From the NCBI GenBank assembly GCA_026709265.1, contig JAPOTI010000078.1:1-49244 (forward strand): a stretch of DNA of 49,244 nt, written 5' to 3'. Source of the DNA: Paracoccaceae bacterium. GTDB taxonomy: Bacteria; Pseudomonadota; Alphaproteobacteria; Rhodobacterales; Rhodobacteraceae. Positions within the stretch are counted from its first letter, which is position 1, and each line of letters opens with the position of its first letter. This document shows, one piece after another, positions 9,101-17,819 of the stretch. Under the pieces are notes generated by a model. The model was given only the letters and a program-made list of their open reading frames with translations, was not told where the DNA came from and did no database searches. The position numbers and the translations under genes are program-made.

Positions 9101-9746
9101 CCATAATCCCGCCGTCATTGACCAGATCATCTTCAACCGACTGAATGAAACAGGCGTGCGGCTGAGGACGTTCATAGGCACTGTTCGACTTTGCCACGCG
9201 GTCGGTGCGGGTGTCATAGAAATAATGCCCCTGGCTTGGCCCTTCGATCCCATACGCCCAATGAAGTCCGGTATTGAACCATTGCGGTGAGTTTGGTGCC
9301 GCCTTTTGCGTCGCGAGAATGTAGCGGATCTCGTCAAAAAAGACCTGCGCGTCATCCTCGGTTGTAAAATGATCGTTCTTCCAACCCCAGTAGGTCCATG
9401 CACCCGCAAGACGGTCGAACACCTGTCGTGCCGAGGTCTCTGAACCGAATCGTTCCTCCGGAGGCAATTTGTCGTTGGCGGCCTTGTCAACAATTGAACG
9501 CCACAGGAAACGTGGGATGCCACGCTCGTTGACATTTCTTAACTTCGTTGGGACCCCTGCCTTGCGAAAGTATTTCTGGGCGAGGACATCGGCTGCGACC
9601 TGGCTCCACGATGCTGGCACCTCGAGATTTTCAAGACAAAACACGATCGAACCATCGGTATTGCGAATCTCTGAACGGCGTTGAACAAACTCAATTCCTC
9701 CGTACGCGCCTTCGGATTCTGTCGTGAACACCCGATTGAATCTCAT
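6132..9746 (-). CDS. nrdJ: Vitamin B12-dependent (class II) ribonucleotide reductase
   Basis: 1204 residues. Reduces ribonucleotides to deoxyribonucleotides with an adenosylcobalamin-generated radical, without need for oxygen. Visible blocks are an N-terminal RNR-like region ([10 protein letters not shown]), [28 protein letters not shown], the NPCSE motif at 474-478 with an active-site Cys, and [18 protein letters not shown]-terminal Cys-rich zinc-type tail ([21 protein letters not shown]) matches the long alphaproteobacterial/actinobacterial form. The start at 9746 is chosen because GGGAGGA (complement of 9754-9760) lies 7 bases upstream and the protein then begins MRFNRVFT, as in relatives; an upstream ATG at 9764 lies before that site. 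I see no cobalamin riboswitch upstream. Confidence 0.95.
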   Translation of the reverse strand: MRFNRVFTTESEGAYGGIEFVQRRSEIRNTDGSIVFCLENLEVPASWSQVAADVLAQKYFRKAGVPTKLRNVNERGIPRFLWRSIVDKAANDKLPPEERFGSETSARQVFDRLAGAWTYWGWKNDHFTTEDDAQVFFDEIRYILATQKAAPNSPQWFNTGLHWAYGIEGPSQGHYFYDTRTDRVAKSNSAYERPQPHACFIQSVEDDLVNDGGIMDLWMKEARLFKFGSGTGTNFSNIRGSDEPLASGGKSSGLMSFLKIGDRAAGAIKSGGTTRRAAKMVICDIDHPDIEEFVNWKVKEEQKVASIVAGSEITKDSLGALFAAINSFEGVREQACSPMDNKDLAKAIRQARSMRVPEAYINRVIQYARQGYTEIEFESYNTEWESEAYATVSGQNSNNSVRVTDDFLHAAAQDRDWNLLRRTDGAVAKTLSARELWEDVGHAAWACADPGVQFHDTINSWHTCPTDGEIRGSNPCSEYMFLDNTACNLASLNLLSFYRDGRFNYAQFIHAIRLLTVVLEISVTMAQFPARDIAKLSYRFRTLGLGYANIGGLLMNMGIPYDSCQGRALCGALTSLMCGESYAVSAEMAAELGPFPGYRRNAKQMLRVISNHRNAAYGGHKKYDSLTTNPVPLIAEDCPDETLPRLACEAWDRALAEGKSSGFRNAQTTVIAPTGTIGLVMDCDTTGIEPDFALVKFKKLAGGGYFKIINRSVPNALRTLGYEENQIDEMVRYAVGHASIDEAPYINTETLQGLGFGDEELSRIKTQMRSAFDIRFVMNPTTVGADFCRDVLGINAESMADPAFDLLKSLGFSEHEIDAANEHICGAMTLEGAPHIRDEHLPVFDCAATCGKKGRRVLSVESHITMMAAAQSFISGAISKTVNMPADATIAECKEAYETSWKLGVKAIALYRDGSKLSQPLAAAVAVSADDDGQEIDSNQHDKVVELVQSASQIYARERRAKLPHRRKGYTQKAWVGGHKVYLRTGEYQDGSLGEIFIDMHKEGAGFRAMMNNFAIAVSIGLQHGVPLDTFVNAFVFTKFEPSGAVKGNDTIKNAQSIIDYIFRELGVSYLDRTELAHVQPEGFRFDDISGGMHDMANEGSTETQMKDALKEVASAGYLRNRLQLVSDSDKNDVGNDSTKPASMPPKPTELEPSNGEMALAKESQAARIKGFEGDPCGVCGNYTLVRSGTCMHCVTCGTTTGCS

Positions 9747-9774
9747 TGTTTTATCCTCCCACATGCTACTGAAA

Positions 9775-9861
9775 TAAAACGCAAATCGACCCCATTCACG
9801 CCCTTGAACCTGTCAAGATGTTGTGGGAGCCGCTGCAGCGTATGCGACAAGTTGCGTTTTA
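9775..9861. repeat. 10-bp inverted repeat upstream of nrdJ
   Basis: TAAAACGCAA (9775-9784) and TTGCGTTTTA (9852-9861) are perfect reverse complements 67 bases apart, in the leader or promoter of nrdJ. They do not resemble the ATAT-containing NrdR box. They may be a regulator site or an mRNA stem. Confidence 0.5.
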
Positions 9862-9978
9862 AAGCGGAGATGTTAATAGGAAAGTTGGGATGCAGTCGTC
9901 AAGTTGGTTTTGCCCGAGACCAGAAAAAAGTCGCACATCATGCCGGCGACGCATTGAAACTGTCAAAACTGCGCAAGA

Positions 9979-10055
9979 TGGTCGGGGCGATTGGATTCGA
10001 ACCAACGACCTACGGCTCCCAAAGCCGTTGCGCTACCAGACTGCGCCACACCCCG
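9979..10055 (-). tRNA. tRNA-Pro (anticodon TGG)
   Basis: A full cloverleaf can be drawn. Acceptor CGGGGTG pairs with CGCCCCG (one G-U), the D-loop has GGTAGCGC, anticodon stem ACGGC/GCCGT encloses loop TTTGGGA with anticodon TGG, and the T-arm is GTTGG TTCGAAT CCAAT. The discriminator A is followed by an encoded CCA. 77 bases. It lies between nrdJ and the DUF192 gene. Confidence 0.95.
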
Positions 10056-10257
10056 ACAGTTCAAAATTATCAGGATCTCATGGTGAATGAAAGGTATTCC
10101 TGGTCTTGCCGACGACGTTGGGTCGAAGATTACACCGAAAAGGGCACTGGATTTACGACAACTATTTCGAATCAATTTGTATGTCAGAACGGCTTCATCC
10201 CCGTTGACACACACCCGGTCCTTTGCCCCGGAAATATTGACAGGTTTTGGTTGACAT

Positions 10258-10737
10258 TCATTCGTTGCCGGGACACGGCCAGGCCGAATCCGGGTGAGAA
10301 AGAAGAGAATGCCGAATGAGCGAGCCCTTGTTGATACCATATTGATCGGCAAGCCCCCCGTTGATTTCGAGAACTGCAACAATCTCGGTCTCACTCACGA
10401 TAATTCGATGGCTGAGGGGCTCGGCATTTTCTTTGAGGTCGACCAGAACACCCTGCAAATCAAAGAACAGGATATCGAGGGGAATGAAGGTGTTTTTCAT
10501 CCAGAAGCGCGCTGTCCTCGGCGAGTCAAAAATAAATAACATGCCACCGTTGCGCGGGAGTTCGTGCCGATGCATGAGGCCTCGAGCCTGATCTCCCGGT
10601 GTCAGCGCGAGTTCAACTTTGAAAGTTGCGGCCCCCCAGTCTCCGCGCAGGTCAACACGGTCCGCAGCACAAAGTGCCGCGGCCGAGGTTGCAATCAACA
10701 GGAACAAGGGGGACAAGACAAACACGCACCACTTCAT
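10258..10737 (-). CDS. DUF192 family exported protein
   Basis: 159 residues. An N-terminal signal peptide (about 1-25, hydrophobic core VLSPLFLLIATSAAAL) is followed by a DUF192 domain with the hallmark ARGLMHRHELP, GGMLFIFD, FWMKNTFIPLDILFFD and AVLEINGG. The family is widespread and small; its biochemical function is not established. Predicted periplasmic or secreted. Its start overlaps the stop of the upstream double cold-shock gene (ATGA), so the two are translationally coupled, a pairing I recognise from alphaproteobacteria. Confidence 0.9.
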   Translation of the reverse strand: MKWCVFVLSPLFLLIATSAAALCAADRVDLRGDWGAATFKVELALTPGDQARGLMHRHELPRNGGMLFIFDSPRTARFWMKNTFIPLDILFFDLQGVLVDLKENAEPLSHRIIVSETEIVAVLEINGGLADQYGINKGSLIRHSLLSHPDSAWPCPGNE

Positions 10738-11393
10738 TCAGCGCCATCATCTCCGTCCAATTCGCTATCCGTCTGCTGACGTGTCCCTCTGTCCCCCCGG
10801 GCCGACCCTTTTTGAGCCGCCTCCCAGGGGCGTATTTCTGAGACCATTGTCCCGCGCGGCCCCTGTCGAATCTTGACTGCCACGGCCTCACCGGATTGCA
10901 AGTCGGTAATGCCACACTGCCGCAACACTTCCATGTGAACAAACACGTCATCGGAAGAACCGAAAACATTGGCAAAGCCAAAACCACGCAGTTTATCAAA
11001 CCATTTGATTCGTGCGGGAAGGAGTGAACTCGTCGCACCATCCCCTGCTGTGTTCGGTATGTTGTGTGGAGCCGATTCCCTCCTCGTCGACGATGACTCA
11101 GGCGGGGAAATGGAAATGACTTCCGTGGTCTGAAGACCGCGCGGTGACTCCTGTGCAATCAGTTCAATGGCCGCGCCTTCTTCAACGCCGCTCTGGCCGA
11201 AATTTCGCAAGACGCTCATGTGAATCAGGATATCGGGTCCGGGATCGTCAGTGACGACAAATCCAAAACCTTTGGCCGCATTAAACCATTTGACGTGGCC
11301 ACGGTACCTATTTTGAATCTTTCTGTCTCCCGCAAGATTCGTGTTGCACTGGCAGGGAGCGTAGCTGCAGGCTCCGGACCACTGCAACCTCAA
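10734..11393 (-). CDS. Protein with two cold-shock domains
   Basis: 219 residues from the longest start. Two cold-shock domains are visible. The first (about 31-95) has HVKWFNAAKGFGFV and DILIH; the second (about 127-190) has RIKWFDKLRGFGFA and DVFVH. These hold the RNP1 and RNP2 nucleic-acid-binding motifs. A Ser/Arg-rich linker joins them and an acidic tail ends the protein. Likely a single-stranded nucleic-acid-binding chaperone; duplicated CSD proteins are typical of alphaproteobacteria. The first 25 or so residues (MRLQWSGACSYAPCQCN) do not look conserved, so the true start may be later. It overlaps and precedes the DUF192 gene. Confidence 0.88.
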   Translation of the reverse strand: MRLQWSGACSYAPCQCNTNLAGDRKIQNRYRGHVKWFNAAKGFGFVVTDDPGPDILIHMSVLRNFGQSGVEEGAAIELIAQESPRGLQTTEVISISPPESSSTRRESAPHNIPNTAGDGATSSLLPARIKWFDKLRGFGFANVFGSSDDVFVHMEVLRQCGITDLQSGEAVAVKIRQGPRGTMVSEIRPWEAAQKGSARGDRGTRQQTDSELDGDDGAE

Positions 11394-11710
11394 CTGCCCC
11401 TACACCAGATCAACCTTGCCATCAAGGCCAGAATTGGGTGCAATCAAAGCGTGCGGTCGTTGAGACCGTGTCGTTCAACTCATTTGTCTTTCTGACCGTG
11501 AACCAGGAGAAATCATTGTTGATCAAGCTGGGTTGAACAGATCACCGGATAGCGTCCTCCGTCGTTCTCATTGATGTTATTCAATAGACTGAAACAACAA
11601 TAGAATATGAACGCGCGGTGATATCGTCTTGGTTTTGCCACCGTCATCATTACAGACGCATATTTAAAAGGATATCTGATGACCTGACGGGGCTTGCGGT
11701 GCACCGCGTG
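11394..11710. other. Gene-free stretch between pdxH and the cold-shock gene
   Basis: No supported gene. It should contain the leader and promoter of the cold-shock gene on the minus strand. A small hairpin CGGTC-GTTGA-GACCG is visible at about 11455-11469. I see nothing else. Confidence 0.5.
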
Positions 11711-12316
11711 CTATGGGGATAAGCGATTGATAGTCCAGGGAGCTTCAGGATGATCGCGTTTCCAGACAAAACGGTCATGCAGACGGTGGTCGCCATCTCG
11801 CCAAAATTCAATCTCACATGGCAGCAGACCAAAACCACCCCAGAATTCTGGCAGTTTGGGGTTGTCACCGTGTTTTGCACGTACTTTCTTGAGGCGTGCT
11901 TCGAGTCTTCCGCGATTGGCCAGGACGGATGATTGGTGTGAAGCATAAGCCCCTAACCGACTCGCCAAGGAACGCGACGCGAAATAGGCTCCTGAAATGG
12001 CCGCAGTTTCACGTTTCACCGTTCCACGAACCCGGATTTGTCGTCGCAATGATTTCCAGTGAAAAACCAGCGCGGCCTTCGCAATGTTCTCGATCTCGCG
12101 TGCCTTCATGCTTGAATAATTTGTAAAGAAAACAAGTCGATCTGACTCGACCATTTTGATGAGCACCATACGCACATTGGGAAGACCATCAGCATCAACC
12201 GTGGCCAAGGCTGCAGCTTCCGGATCATTGGGCTCATTGGAACGCGCCGCTTCAAGCCAGTCACGGATGATATCCAGAGGGTCGTCACCAGCAAATATAC
12301 CGGTTCGGTCTGTCAT
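11711..12316 (-). CDS. pdxH: Pyridoxine/pyridoxamine 5'-phosphate oxidase
   Basis: 201 residues. FMN flavoenzyme that oxidises PNP or PMP to pyridoxal 5'-phosphate, the last step of vitamin B6 synthesis and salvage; cytoplasmic. Conserved FMN-site stretches [21 protein letters not shown] and [14 protein letters not shown] are present, then [15 protein letters not shown] and a C terminus ending NRLSP. The start at 12316 ([13 protein letters not shown]) is chosen over 12349 because the short form matches the family N terminus. It is divergent from fabI, with the promoters in the shared interval of about 100 bases. The B6 gene pdxA also occurs in this window. Confidence 0.93.
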   Translation of the reverse strand: MTDRTGIFAGDDPLDIIRDWLEAARSNEPNDPEAAALATVDADGLPNVRMVLIKMVESDRLVFFTNYSSMKAREIENIAKAALVFHWKSLRRQIRVRGTVKRETAAISGAYFASRSLASRLGAYASHQSSVLANRGRLEARLKKVRAKHGDNPKLPEFWGGFGLLPCEIEFWRDGDHRLHDRFVWKRDHPEAPWTINRLSP

Positions 12317-12414
12317 TCTCACGGCACCTCGCTGTCTCCGGTTCATCACCTATTGAAGACAAAATGCGTTTCCAATAAATATTCAACAGTACCAACTGCG
12401 TGAGGTTATTGCTG

Positions 12415-13233
12415 ATGTCAACAGCATTACTGTCAGGTAAGCGTGGCCTCATTATGGGGGTTGCCAACGACAAGTCGATTGCCTGGGGTATTGCCAAAGC
12501 CTGCGCTGATCATGGTGCCGAGCTTGCTTTCTCTTTCCAGGGCGCACCCTTTCGTAAACGGATTGAGCCCCTGGCCGCATCTGTGGGCAGCCAGCTGTGC
12601 TGCGAATGCGATGTCAGCAATGAAAAATCGCTCGACAATCTGTTTGTGTTTCTCAAGACAAATTGGTCACAGCTTGATTTTGTCGTCCATGCCATTGGTT
12701 TTTCTGACAAACGCGAATTGCGCGGACGTTATGTAGACACATCTGCAGAGAATTTCCGCATGACAATGGATGTTTCTGCCTATTCGTTTACCGCGGTGGC
12801 CCGCCGGGCTGAAAAACTGATGCCGGATGGCGGATCACTTCTGACTCTGACCTATTACGGGGCCGAAAAAGTCATGCCGCATTACAACGTCATGGGAATC
12901 GCCAAGGCCGCTCTTGAAACATCGGTCCGTTATCTCGCGGCTGATCTTGGCCCTCAGAAGATTCGGGTCAATGCGATCTCAGCGGGGACAATCAAGACGC
13001 TTGCGGCATCCGGTATCGGAGATTTTCGCTATATTCTGAAATGGAACGAACTGAACTCTCCTCTCAGGCGCAACGTGAAACAGGATGAAGTCGGCAACTC
13101 AGCAATGTATCTTCTCTCCGACTTAAGCACGGGTGTCACAGGTGAGGTTCTGCATGTTGATGCCGGTTATCATGTTGTCGGAATGAAACGAGCGGATGCC
13201 CCGGATATTGATGTCGTGACGGGCAGAAAGTGA
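12415..13233 (+). CDS. fabI: Enoyl-[acyl-carrier-protein] reductase (NADH)
   Basis: 272 residues from the ATG at 12415; an upstream in-frame GTG at 12400 is less likely because the protein then does not begin with the usual short lead to the Rossmann strand. Last reductive step of each fatty-acid elongation cycle; target of triclosan in other bacteria. Atypical SDR: nucleotide motif [14 protein letters not shown], catalytic YxxxxxxK as YNVMGIAK, and the C-terminal [13 protein letters not shown]. gpt follows after only 4 bases, suggesting cotranscription. Confidence 0.95.
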   Translation: MSTALLSGKRGLIMGVANDKSIAWGIAKACADHGAELAFSFQGAPFRKRIEPLAASVGSQLCCECDVSNEKSLDNLFVFLKTNWSQLDFVVHAIGFSDKRELRGRYVDTSAENFRMTMDVSAYSFTAVARRAEKLMPDGGSLLTLTYYGAEKVMPHYNVMGIAKAALETSVRYLAADLGPQKIRVNAISAGTIKTLAASGIGDFRYILKWNELNSPLRRNVKQDEVGNSAMYLLSDLSTGVTGEVLHVDAGYHVVGMKRADAPDIDVVTGRK

Positions 13234-13237
13234 AGGT

Positions 13238-13729
13238 ATGAATCAACAATCACAAGACAAGAGTTTTATCGTCAGCTGGGATCAGTTGCATCGCGATGGT
13301 CGTGCCCTGGCCTGGCGTCTGGAAGCGATGGTGCAATCCGGGCGAAACTGGAGCCGTCTCATGGCGGTCACGCGCGGGGGTATGGCGCCGGCAATGATTG
13401 TCGCGCGGGAACTTGATATCAGAGTGGTTGATTCTGTTTCAGTTCGCTCTTACGACCATCAGACACAAATGGAACCCCAAGTGATCAAGGAACCGTTTCT
13501 CGAAGATTCCGAAGACATGTTGGTGATTGATGATCTTGTCGATACCGGGCGCACGTTAGATCTGGTGCGCCGATTATTTCCCGCCGCGCATTTCGCGACC
13601 ATATACGCCAAGCCCAAGGGACGTCCGTTCGTTGACACCTTTATCACCGAGGTCAGCCAGGATACCTGGATCTATTTTCCCTGGGACACGGCGCTGCAGT
13701 ATATCGGACCGGTGCGTTCCGAGACGTGA
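13238..13729 (+). CDS. gpt: Xanthine(-guanine) phosphoribosyltransferase
   Basis: 163 residues. Type I phosphoribosyltransferase that salvages xanthine/guanine to the nucleotides with PRPP. The PRPP loop [13 protein letters not shown] is clear, with the [10 protein letters not shown] loop before it, [12 protein letters not shown] and a C-terminal WIYFPWD as in Gpt. It starts 4 bases after fabI and is followed by purB, so purine functions cluster here. Confidence 0.9.
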   Translation: MNQQSQDKSFIVSWDQLHRDGRALAWRLEAMVQSGRNWSRLMAVTRGGMAPAMIVARELDIRVVDSVSVRSYDHQTQMEPQVIKEPFLEDSEDMLVIDDLVDTGRTLDLVRRLFPAAHFATIYAKPKGRPFVDTFITEVSQDTWIYFPWDTALQYIGPVRSET

Positions 13730-13811
13730 CAGCTGAACCGGTCGAGGAGCAGCCCGCAGGTTCAGTTTCGATGGTCGTGAACCGCTTATCCGCTGTGTCG
13801 GCGAGTCACCG

Positions 13812-15128
13812 ATGATTCCGCGATATCAACTTCCTGAGATGGCAGAGATCTGGTCCGATGCGAATCGGCTCAAGACAATGTTGAAAATCGAAGTTCTGGC
13901 ATGTGAGGCATTGGCAAAAGACGGACGAATTCCAGATACATATTTTGCCGCTGTCGCGAAGATCAAACCCGCGCAGATTGACCCTCAGCGTGTCGTTGAA
14001 CTTGAACGGAGTCTGCGCCATGAAACCGTCGCTTTTGTGACCCATATCGAAGAACTCGTTGGCGCTGAAAACGCCAGATTTCTTCATTTCGGACTGACAT
14101 CGTCTGATGTTCTTGACACCTGTTTCAGTGTCCAGTTGAAGTCAGCTGTCGTCGTGCTGATAAAGAAGATCCGACGTCTCTGCGAATCATTGCAACGGCG
14201 TGCCGAACAACATCGCATGACACTTTGCGCGGGGCGCAGTCACGGGGCACATGCGGAACCCACGACTTTTGGCCTGAAGATGGCTTTCGCTTATGCTGAG
14301 ATGCAGCGAAATCTGAGACGGTTGATCACGGTACGGGACGAAATTTCCACGGGGGCTCTATCCGGGCCTGTCGGCACTTTCGCCGGTCTCGGTCCTGGTG
14401 TTGAGGCCCATGTTTGCGAACGCCTTGGGTTACGGCCTGAACCGGTCTCCACGCAGATCATTCCCCGCGATCGCCACGCGATGTATTTTTCGGCACTGGC
14501 TCTCACGGCGTCTTCATTGGAACGGCTGGCAATTGAGATTCGTGGTCTTCAGAGAACAGAAATTCTGGAAGTCGAAGAATCATTCTCGTATGACCAGAAG
14601 GGTTCATCGGCGATGCCGCATAAGCGTAATCCAATACTCTCAGAAAATGTCACGGGATTGGCGCGATTAATTCGCAGCCAGGTCATTGCTGCCTTGGAGA
14701 ATGTTGCTCTCTGGCATGAACGCGATATGTCGCATTCTTCGGTTGAACGGGTAATCGCACCGGATACCACGCTTGCTTTGGACTTTGCATTGCAGCGGAT
14801 GACATCAATAATCGAGGGATTCACGGTCCATGAAGAACGGATGAAAAGCAACCTCGATCTGACGAAGGGCTCCCAGTTTTCTCATACTGTGCTGTCAGCC
14901 TTGATCAAGGCGGGTGCATCTCGCAGCGACGCATATCATTGGGTCCAAAGATGTGCCTCACGCTGTCGTCTGGGAAACGGAACTTTCCTGGATGCCCTGC
15001 AAGCCGATACAGATGTCACGACGATCATCAGTCGTGACGAACTGCCCACATTATTCAACGATGATCACTTCACTGAACATGTCGACACGATTTTTGCGCG
15101 CGTTTTTACCTCGTCTCCGGCAAAATGA
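13812..15128 (+). CDS. purB: Adenylosuccinate lyase
   Basis: 438 residues. Fumarase/aspartase-superfamily enzyme acting twice in purine synthesis: it cleaves SAICAR to AICAR and adenylosuccinate to AMP. Signature regions are FLHFGLTSSDVLDTC, GRSHGAHAEPTTFG with the catalytic His, and the flexible loop GSSAMPHKRNPILSE with the catalytic Ser; ERDMSHSSVER follows. It is a full-length tetramer-type enzyme. Divergent or convergent neighbours are the DUF1476 gene (tail to tail, 15 bases) and the SAICAR-synthetase-like gene. Confidence 0.95.
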   Translation: MIPRYQLPEMAEIWSDANRLKTMLKIEVLACEALAKDGRIPDTYFAAVAKIKPAQIDPQRVVELERSLRHETVAFVTHIEELVGAENARFLHFGLTSSDVLDTCFSVQLKSAVVVLIKKIRRLCESLQRRAEQHRMTLCAGRSHGAHAEPTTFGLKMAFAYAEMQRNLRRLITVRDEISTGALSGPVGTFAGLGPGVEAHVCERLGLRPEPVSTQIIPRDRHAMYFSALALTASSLERLAIEIRGLQRTEILEVEESFSYDQKGSSAMPHKRNPILSENVTGLARLIRSQVIAALENVALWHERDMSHSSVERVIAPDTTLALDFALQRMTSIIEGFTVHEERMKSNLDLTKGSQFSHTVLSALIKAGASRSDAYHWVQRCASRCRLGNGTFLDALQADTDVTTIISRDELPTLFNDDHFTEHVDTIFARVFTSSPAK

Positions 15129-15143
15129 TCGGCAGGACCCATC

Positions 15144-15458
15144 TCATGCTTCCTCGAGAACCTGCCGACGGGCATCCTCAAACGACTGGTCCATCTGCTG
15201 ACGGATTTCTGACTCACTCACAGAATTGCCGAGATCACCGGCAACTTTTCGATAAACATCCTCTCGACCCGGTTCCTCGAAATTCGCATGGATGACAGCC
15301 TCGACATATTCTGCTGCTACCTTTCCGGTCAAGCCCAACTGACTCGCAACCCATTCACCGAGCAGTTTGTTGGCGCGGGCATCAATCTTGAAACGAAGCG
15401 CTTCTTCATGGACGTGTTTGTTTTCAAATGCATCCCGGCGATCATCGAAGTGTGACAT
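15144..15458 (-). CDS. DUF1476 protein (alphaproteobacterial ATP synthase inhibitor, zeta subunit)
   Basis: 104 residues from MSHFDDRRDAFENKHVHE. This small, charged, all-helical family is restricted to alphaproteobacteria and includes the zeta subunit that inhibits the F1-ATPase of Paracoccus. The N-terminal FDDRRDAFE segment is the inhibitory helix in characterised members. The start at 15458 is preferred over the longest reading frame because the upstream 61 residues look random and Cys-rich. Its place beside purB/purC-type genes recurs in this class. The strength of inhibition cannot be judged from sequence; in related bacteria it varies. Confidence 0.88.
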   Translation of the reverse strand: MSHFDDRRDAFENKHVHEEALRFKIDARANKLLGEWVASQLGLTGKVAAEYVEAVIHANFEEPGREDVYRKVAGDLGNSVSESEIRQQMDQSFEDARRQVLEEA

Positions 15459-15776
15459 CAGTTGGCTCCATCTGCTTGCATGATCGGGATATGGGACAGT
15501 CAGACAGAAAAAGCAATGGTGGGTGCAGGATATGGTCACAATTCCTGCTGATTTTGCCCTGCTCTGTTCTGGTTGGTCGATATAACGATACGGGCCCGGT
15601 GAGGGCCAGGCAGACGTGCAGATATGTGCGTTGGCGACCATGAAACTGACGATTGAAATATCAGATTGCTGTCATCTTCGGACATGGCGAAAAGGGCTTA
15701 TTCTTGTCGAATGGGAAGGTTTAGGCTATCGCCACCCTTGGGACGATCTCCACTGATTGTAGGCGATGGAAACACA

Positions 15777-16592
15777 ATGGCGCAGCGAAAACTCATCTAT
15801 CGCGGACAAACGAAATCGCTCTATGAGTCGAATGTGGAGCCGCGATATCTTCTGCATTTCAGGGATGATGCACCGAGCGGCGGAATCGCGTCATTTGAAG
15901 GCAAAGGGGTGCTCAACAATCGAATCTCGGCGCATATCATGCAAAATCTCAACGCCGTGGGTATCAACACTCATTTTGTTCAACGCGAAAACATGCGTGA
16001 ACAGTCTGTCATGATGGCCGATGTCCTCCCGATCCGCTTCCGTATGCAAAACCGTCTGGGTCAGGATACCCGCGACCGATTGGGGCTGGGCGATGATCAT
16101 CATCTGCCTTACCCGCTTCTTGAATTCTATTTTATAAACGAATCAGGTGATTATCGGCTGGTCTCCCATGATCACATCGTGACCTTCGGATGGGTACAAC
16201 CTGATGATTTTGAGTCTGTTTTCGCACTGACAAACAGGGCCAATGATTTTCTTTGTGGAATGATGGCTGCAGTTGGCTTCAGCCTGATCGAGTTCACAAT
16301 GGAATTGGGGTGGGCCATCGACAGGGTGTCCAACGGAATCGAAACGGGATTAGCCGGTGAAAGGGAGTCTCGGACGCTGATGATCGTTGATGAACTGAGC
16401 CCCGATATCTTCCATCTACGCGAAGAACACAGCGGATTCGATTACCGGTGCGGTCTTCCGGCACACGCGGGGACCGGGCCGCCAAACGTCTATGTTGAGT
16501 TGGCCAGACGATTCAATATTCTGCCCGAATTGCCGACTCTGGAAGGTGTCAACGAATCAGGTCGCGTGACTCGCATGCGCAGCAAGGGTTGA
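15777..16592 (+). CDS. purC: SAICAR synthetase (PurC) paralogue
   Basis: 271 residues from the ATG at 15777 (MAQRKLIYRGQTKSLYES); the earlier frame opening has no conserved sequence. SAICAR synthetase ligates aspartate to CAIR with ATP. Recognisable are the Gly-rich/Lys start (IYRGQTKSLY), FEGKGVLNNRISAHI, a central acidic LLEFYF and LIVDELSPD near the nucleotide site. Alphaproteobacteria often carry two PurC-like genes, and this one has the divergent features of the second, so it may be either the working enzyme or a paralogue. Adjacent purB catalyses the next step. Confidence 0.8.
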   Translation: MAQRKLIYRGQTKSLYESNVEPRYLLHFRDDAPSGGIASFEGKGVLNNRISAHIMQNLNAVGINTHFVQRENMREQSVMMADVLPIRFRMQNRLGQDTRDRLGLGDDHHLPYPLLEFYFINESGDYRLVSHDHIVTFGWVQPDDFESVFALTNRANDFLCGMMAAVGFSLIEFTMELGWAIDRVSNGIETGLAGERESRTLMIVDELSPDIFHLREEHSGFDYRCGLPAHAGTGPPNVYVELARRFNILPELPTLEGVNESGRVTRMRSKG

Positions 16593-16730
16593 CCGACAAA
16601 TCACTGTTTCACTCAGCCAAGTTGTCGCGGACAACCCCTGAATGTCATGCGCTCAAGAAAACAGAAACGATTCTGTATTTCAACATGATTAGGCGCTTGG
16701 ATGGCCGACACAAACGGTTCACCTTATTTT

Positions 16731-17180
16731 TCAGAACTGGTCAATTTCCGATGACGTCCGAGTCAATTCAGTTGCCAGTTCATGGATTCGATCGACCATT
16801 GAGGCGAGTCCATTTGAACGTTGTGCGGTCAGATGTTCGCGCAAACTCAACCTGTTCAATTCCGATCCAGCGTTGATACGATTGATGTCGCCGAGAGGTA
16901 CGCCATTATAGAGTGACGCAAGAATGGCAATAAGACCGCGCACGATCATGGCATCGCTGTCCCCTTGAAAGATGAACCGCTGTTCGTTGTTGTCTTCGCG
17001 AAGACTTGCGACAATCCAGACCTGACTGGCACAGCCATCGACCTTGGTATCAGGCAAACGCCGGGATTCCGGTAAGGCGTCCATGCTTTTTCCCAGATCG
17101 ATAATATAACGATAGCGATCTTGCCATTCATCGAGGAATTCAAAATCCTCGACAATCGCTTCAAATTCTGCAGTTGCCAT
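16731..17180 (-). CDS. sufE: SufE-type cysteine desulfuration protein
   Basis: 149 residues from MATAEFEAI (154 from the ATG at 17195). Accepts persulfide sulfur from the SufS desulfurase for Fe-S cluster assembly in the cytoplasm. The acceptor Cys lies in KVDGCASQVW (residue 50 of the short form), with FQGDSDAMIVRGLIAIL following, both diagnostic. No suf genes lie nearby. The flanking genes face it on both sides, so it is probably a single-gene unit. Confidence 0.92.
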   Translation of the reverse strand: MATAEFEAIVEDFEFLDEWQDRYRYIIDLGKSMDALPESRRLPDTKVDGCASQVWIVASLREDNNEQRFIFQGDSDAMIVRGLIAILASLYNGVPLGDINRINAGSELNRLSLREHLTAQRSNGLASMVDRIHELATELTRTSSEIDQF

Positions 17181-17348
17181 TGTATCAATCCTCATACGTT
17201 ACGCGGCGACCACTGTGCTTGTGCCCCTGTGGTATGTCTGGGGCGTTGTCTGCCTTTGCCTGAATTCTGTCGTGTCAGCAAATCAATAGGCTTCCAATCT
17301 CATTGCTTTGGCACTAGACTCAAGCAAAATGGCAAAGGAATACCGATC

Positions 17349-17819
17349 ATGAAACATATCTATGCAGGATTTGCTGCCTTGACGCTCTTGGCAGGTTGTT
17401 CTGGAATGGACGGCGGAGGGTTGAACCCTATGTCGTGGTTTGACCGCGAGACTGAACCAACCACGGCTGCAACAGAACCATTGGCACTGATTGATCCACG
17501 AGAACTCCTCCCGCAGGTCACCAGCGTCGAAATCACCAACACTTCCAATGGCGTTGTTGTGCTTGCGCGGGGGCTTCCACCGACGCAGGGATTCTGGGAT
17601 CCGACTCTGGTTCCAACCAATAATGAGGAACCACTCGATGGATTCCTCCAATATGAGTTCAGGGCTTCCGGTCCATCAGAAGATATGGAGGAAGGCACTG
17701 AGGAGAGTCGTGAAATTCAGGCTGCACGAATCATCACTGCCGACAAGTTGGAAGGTGTGATCGGAATTCGTGTCATCGCGCTGGCGAACCTCGAAGAGAT
17801 CGCTTTGGAACAGATATAA
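17349..17819 (+). CDS. Conserved lipoprotein of unknown function
   Basis: 156 residues. A short signal peptide with lipobox LAGC puts the acylated Cys at residue 17. The body contains an immunoglobulin-like run of strands with VVVLARGLPPTQGFWDPTLVP and LQYEFRA, a pattern I recall from lipoproteins of Rhodobacterales; function unknown. The start at 17349 is chosen for the lipobox; the longer frame upstream runs through sufE on the other strand. Its last 47 bases overlap the 3' end of rnd, tail to tail. Confidence 0.75.
   Translation: MKHIYAGFAALTLLAGCSGMDGGGLNPMSWFDRETEPTTAATEPLALIDPRELLPQVTSVEITNTSNGVVVLARGLPPTQGFWDPTLVPTNNEEPLDGFLQYEFRASGPSEDMEEGTEESREIQAARIITADKLEGVIGIRVIALANLEEIALEQI

Noticed and set aside
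9765-9978. Cobalamin riboswitch before nrdJ
   Set aside because: I could not find a B12-box-like sequence on the minus strand.
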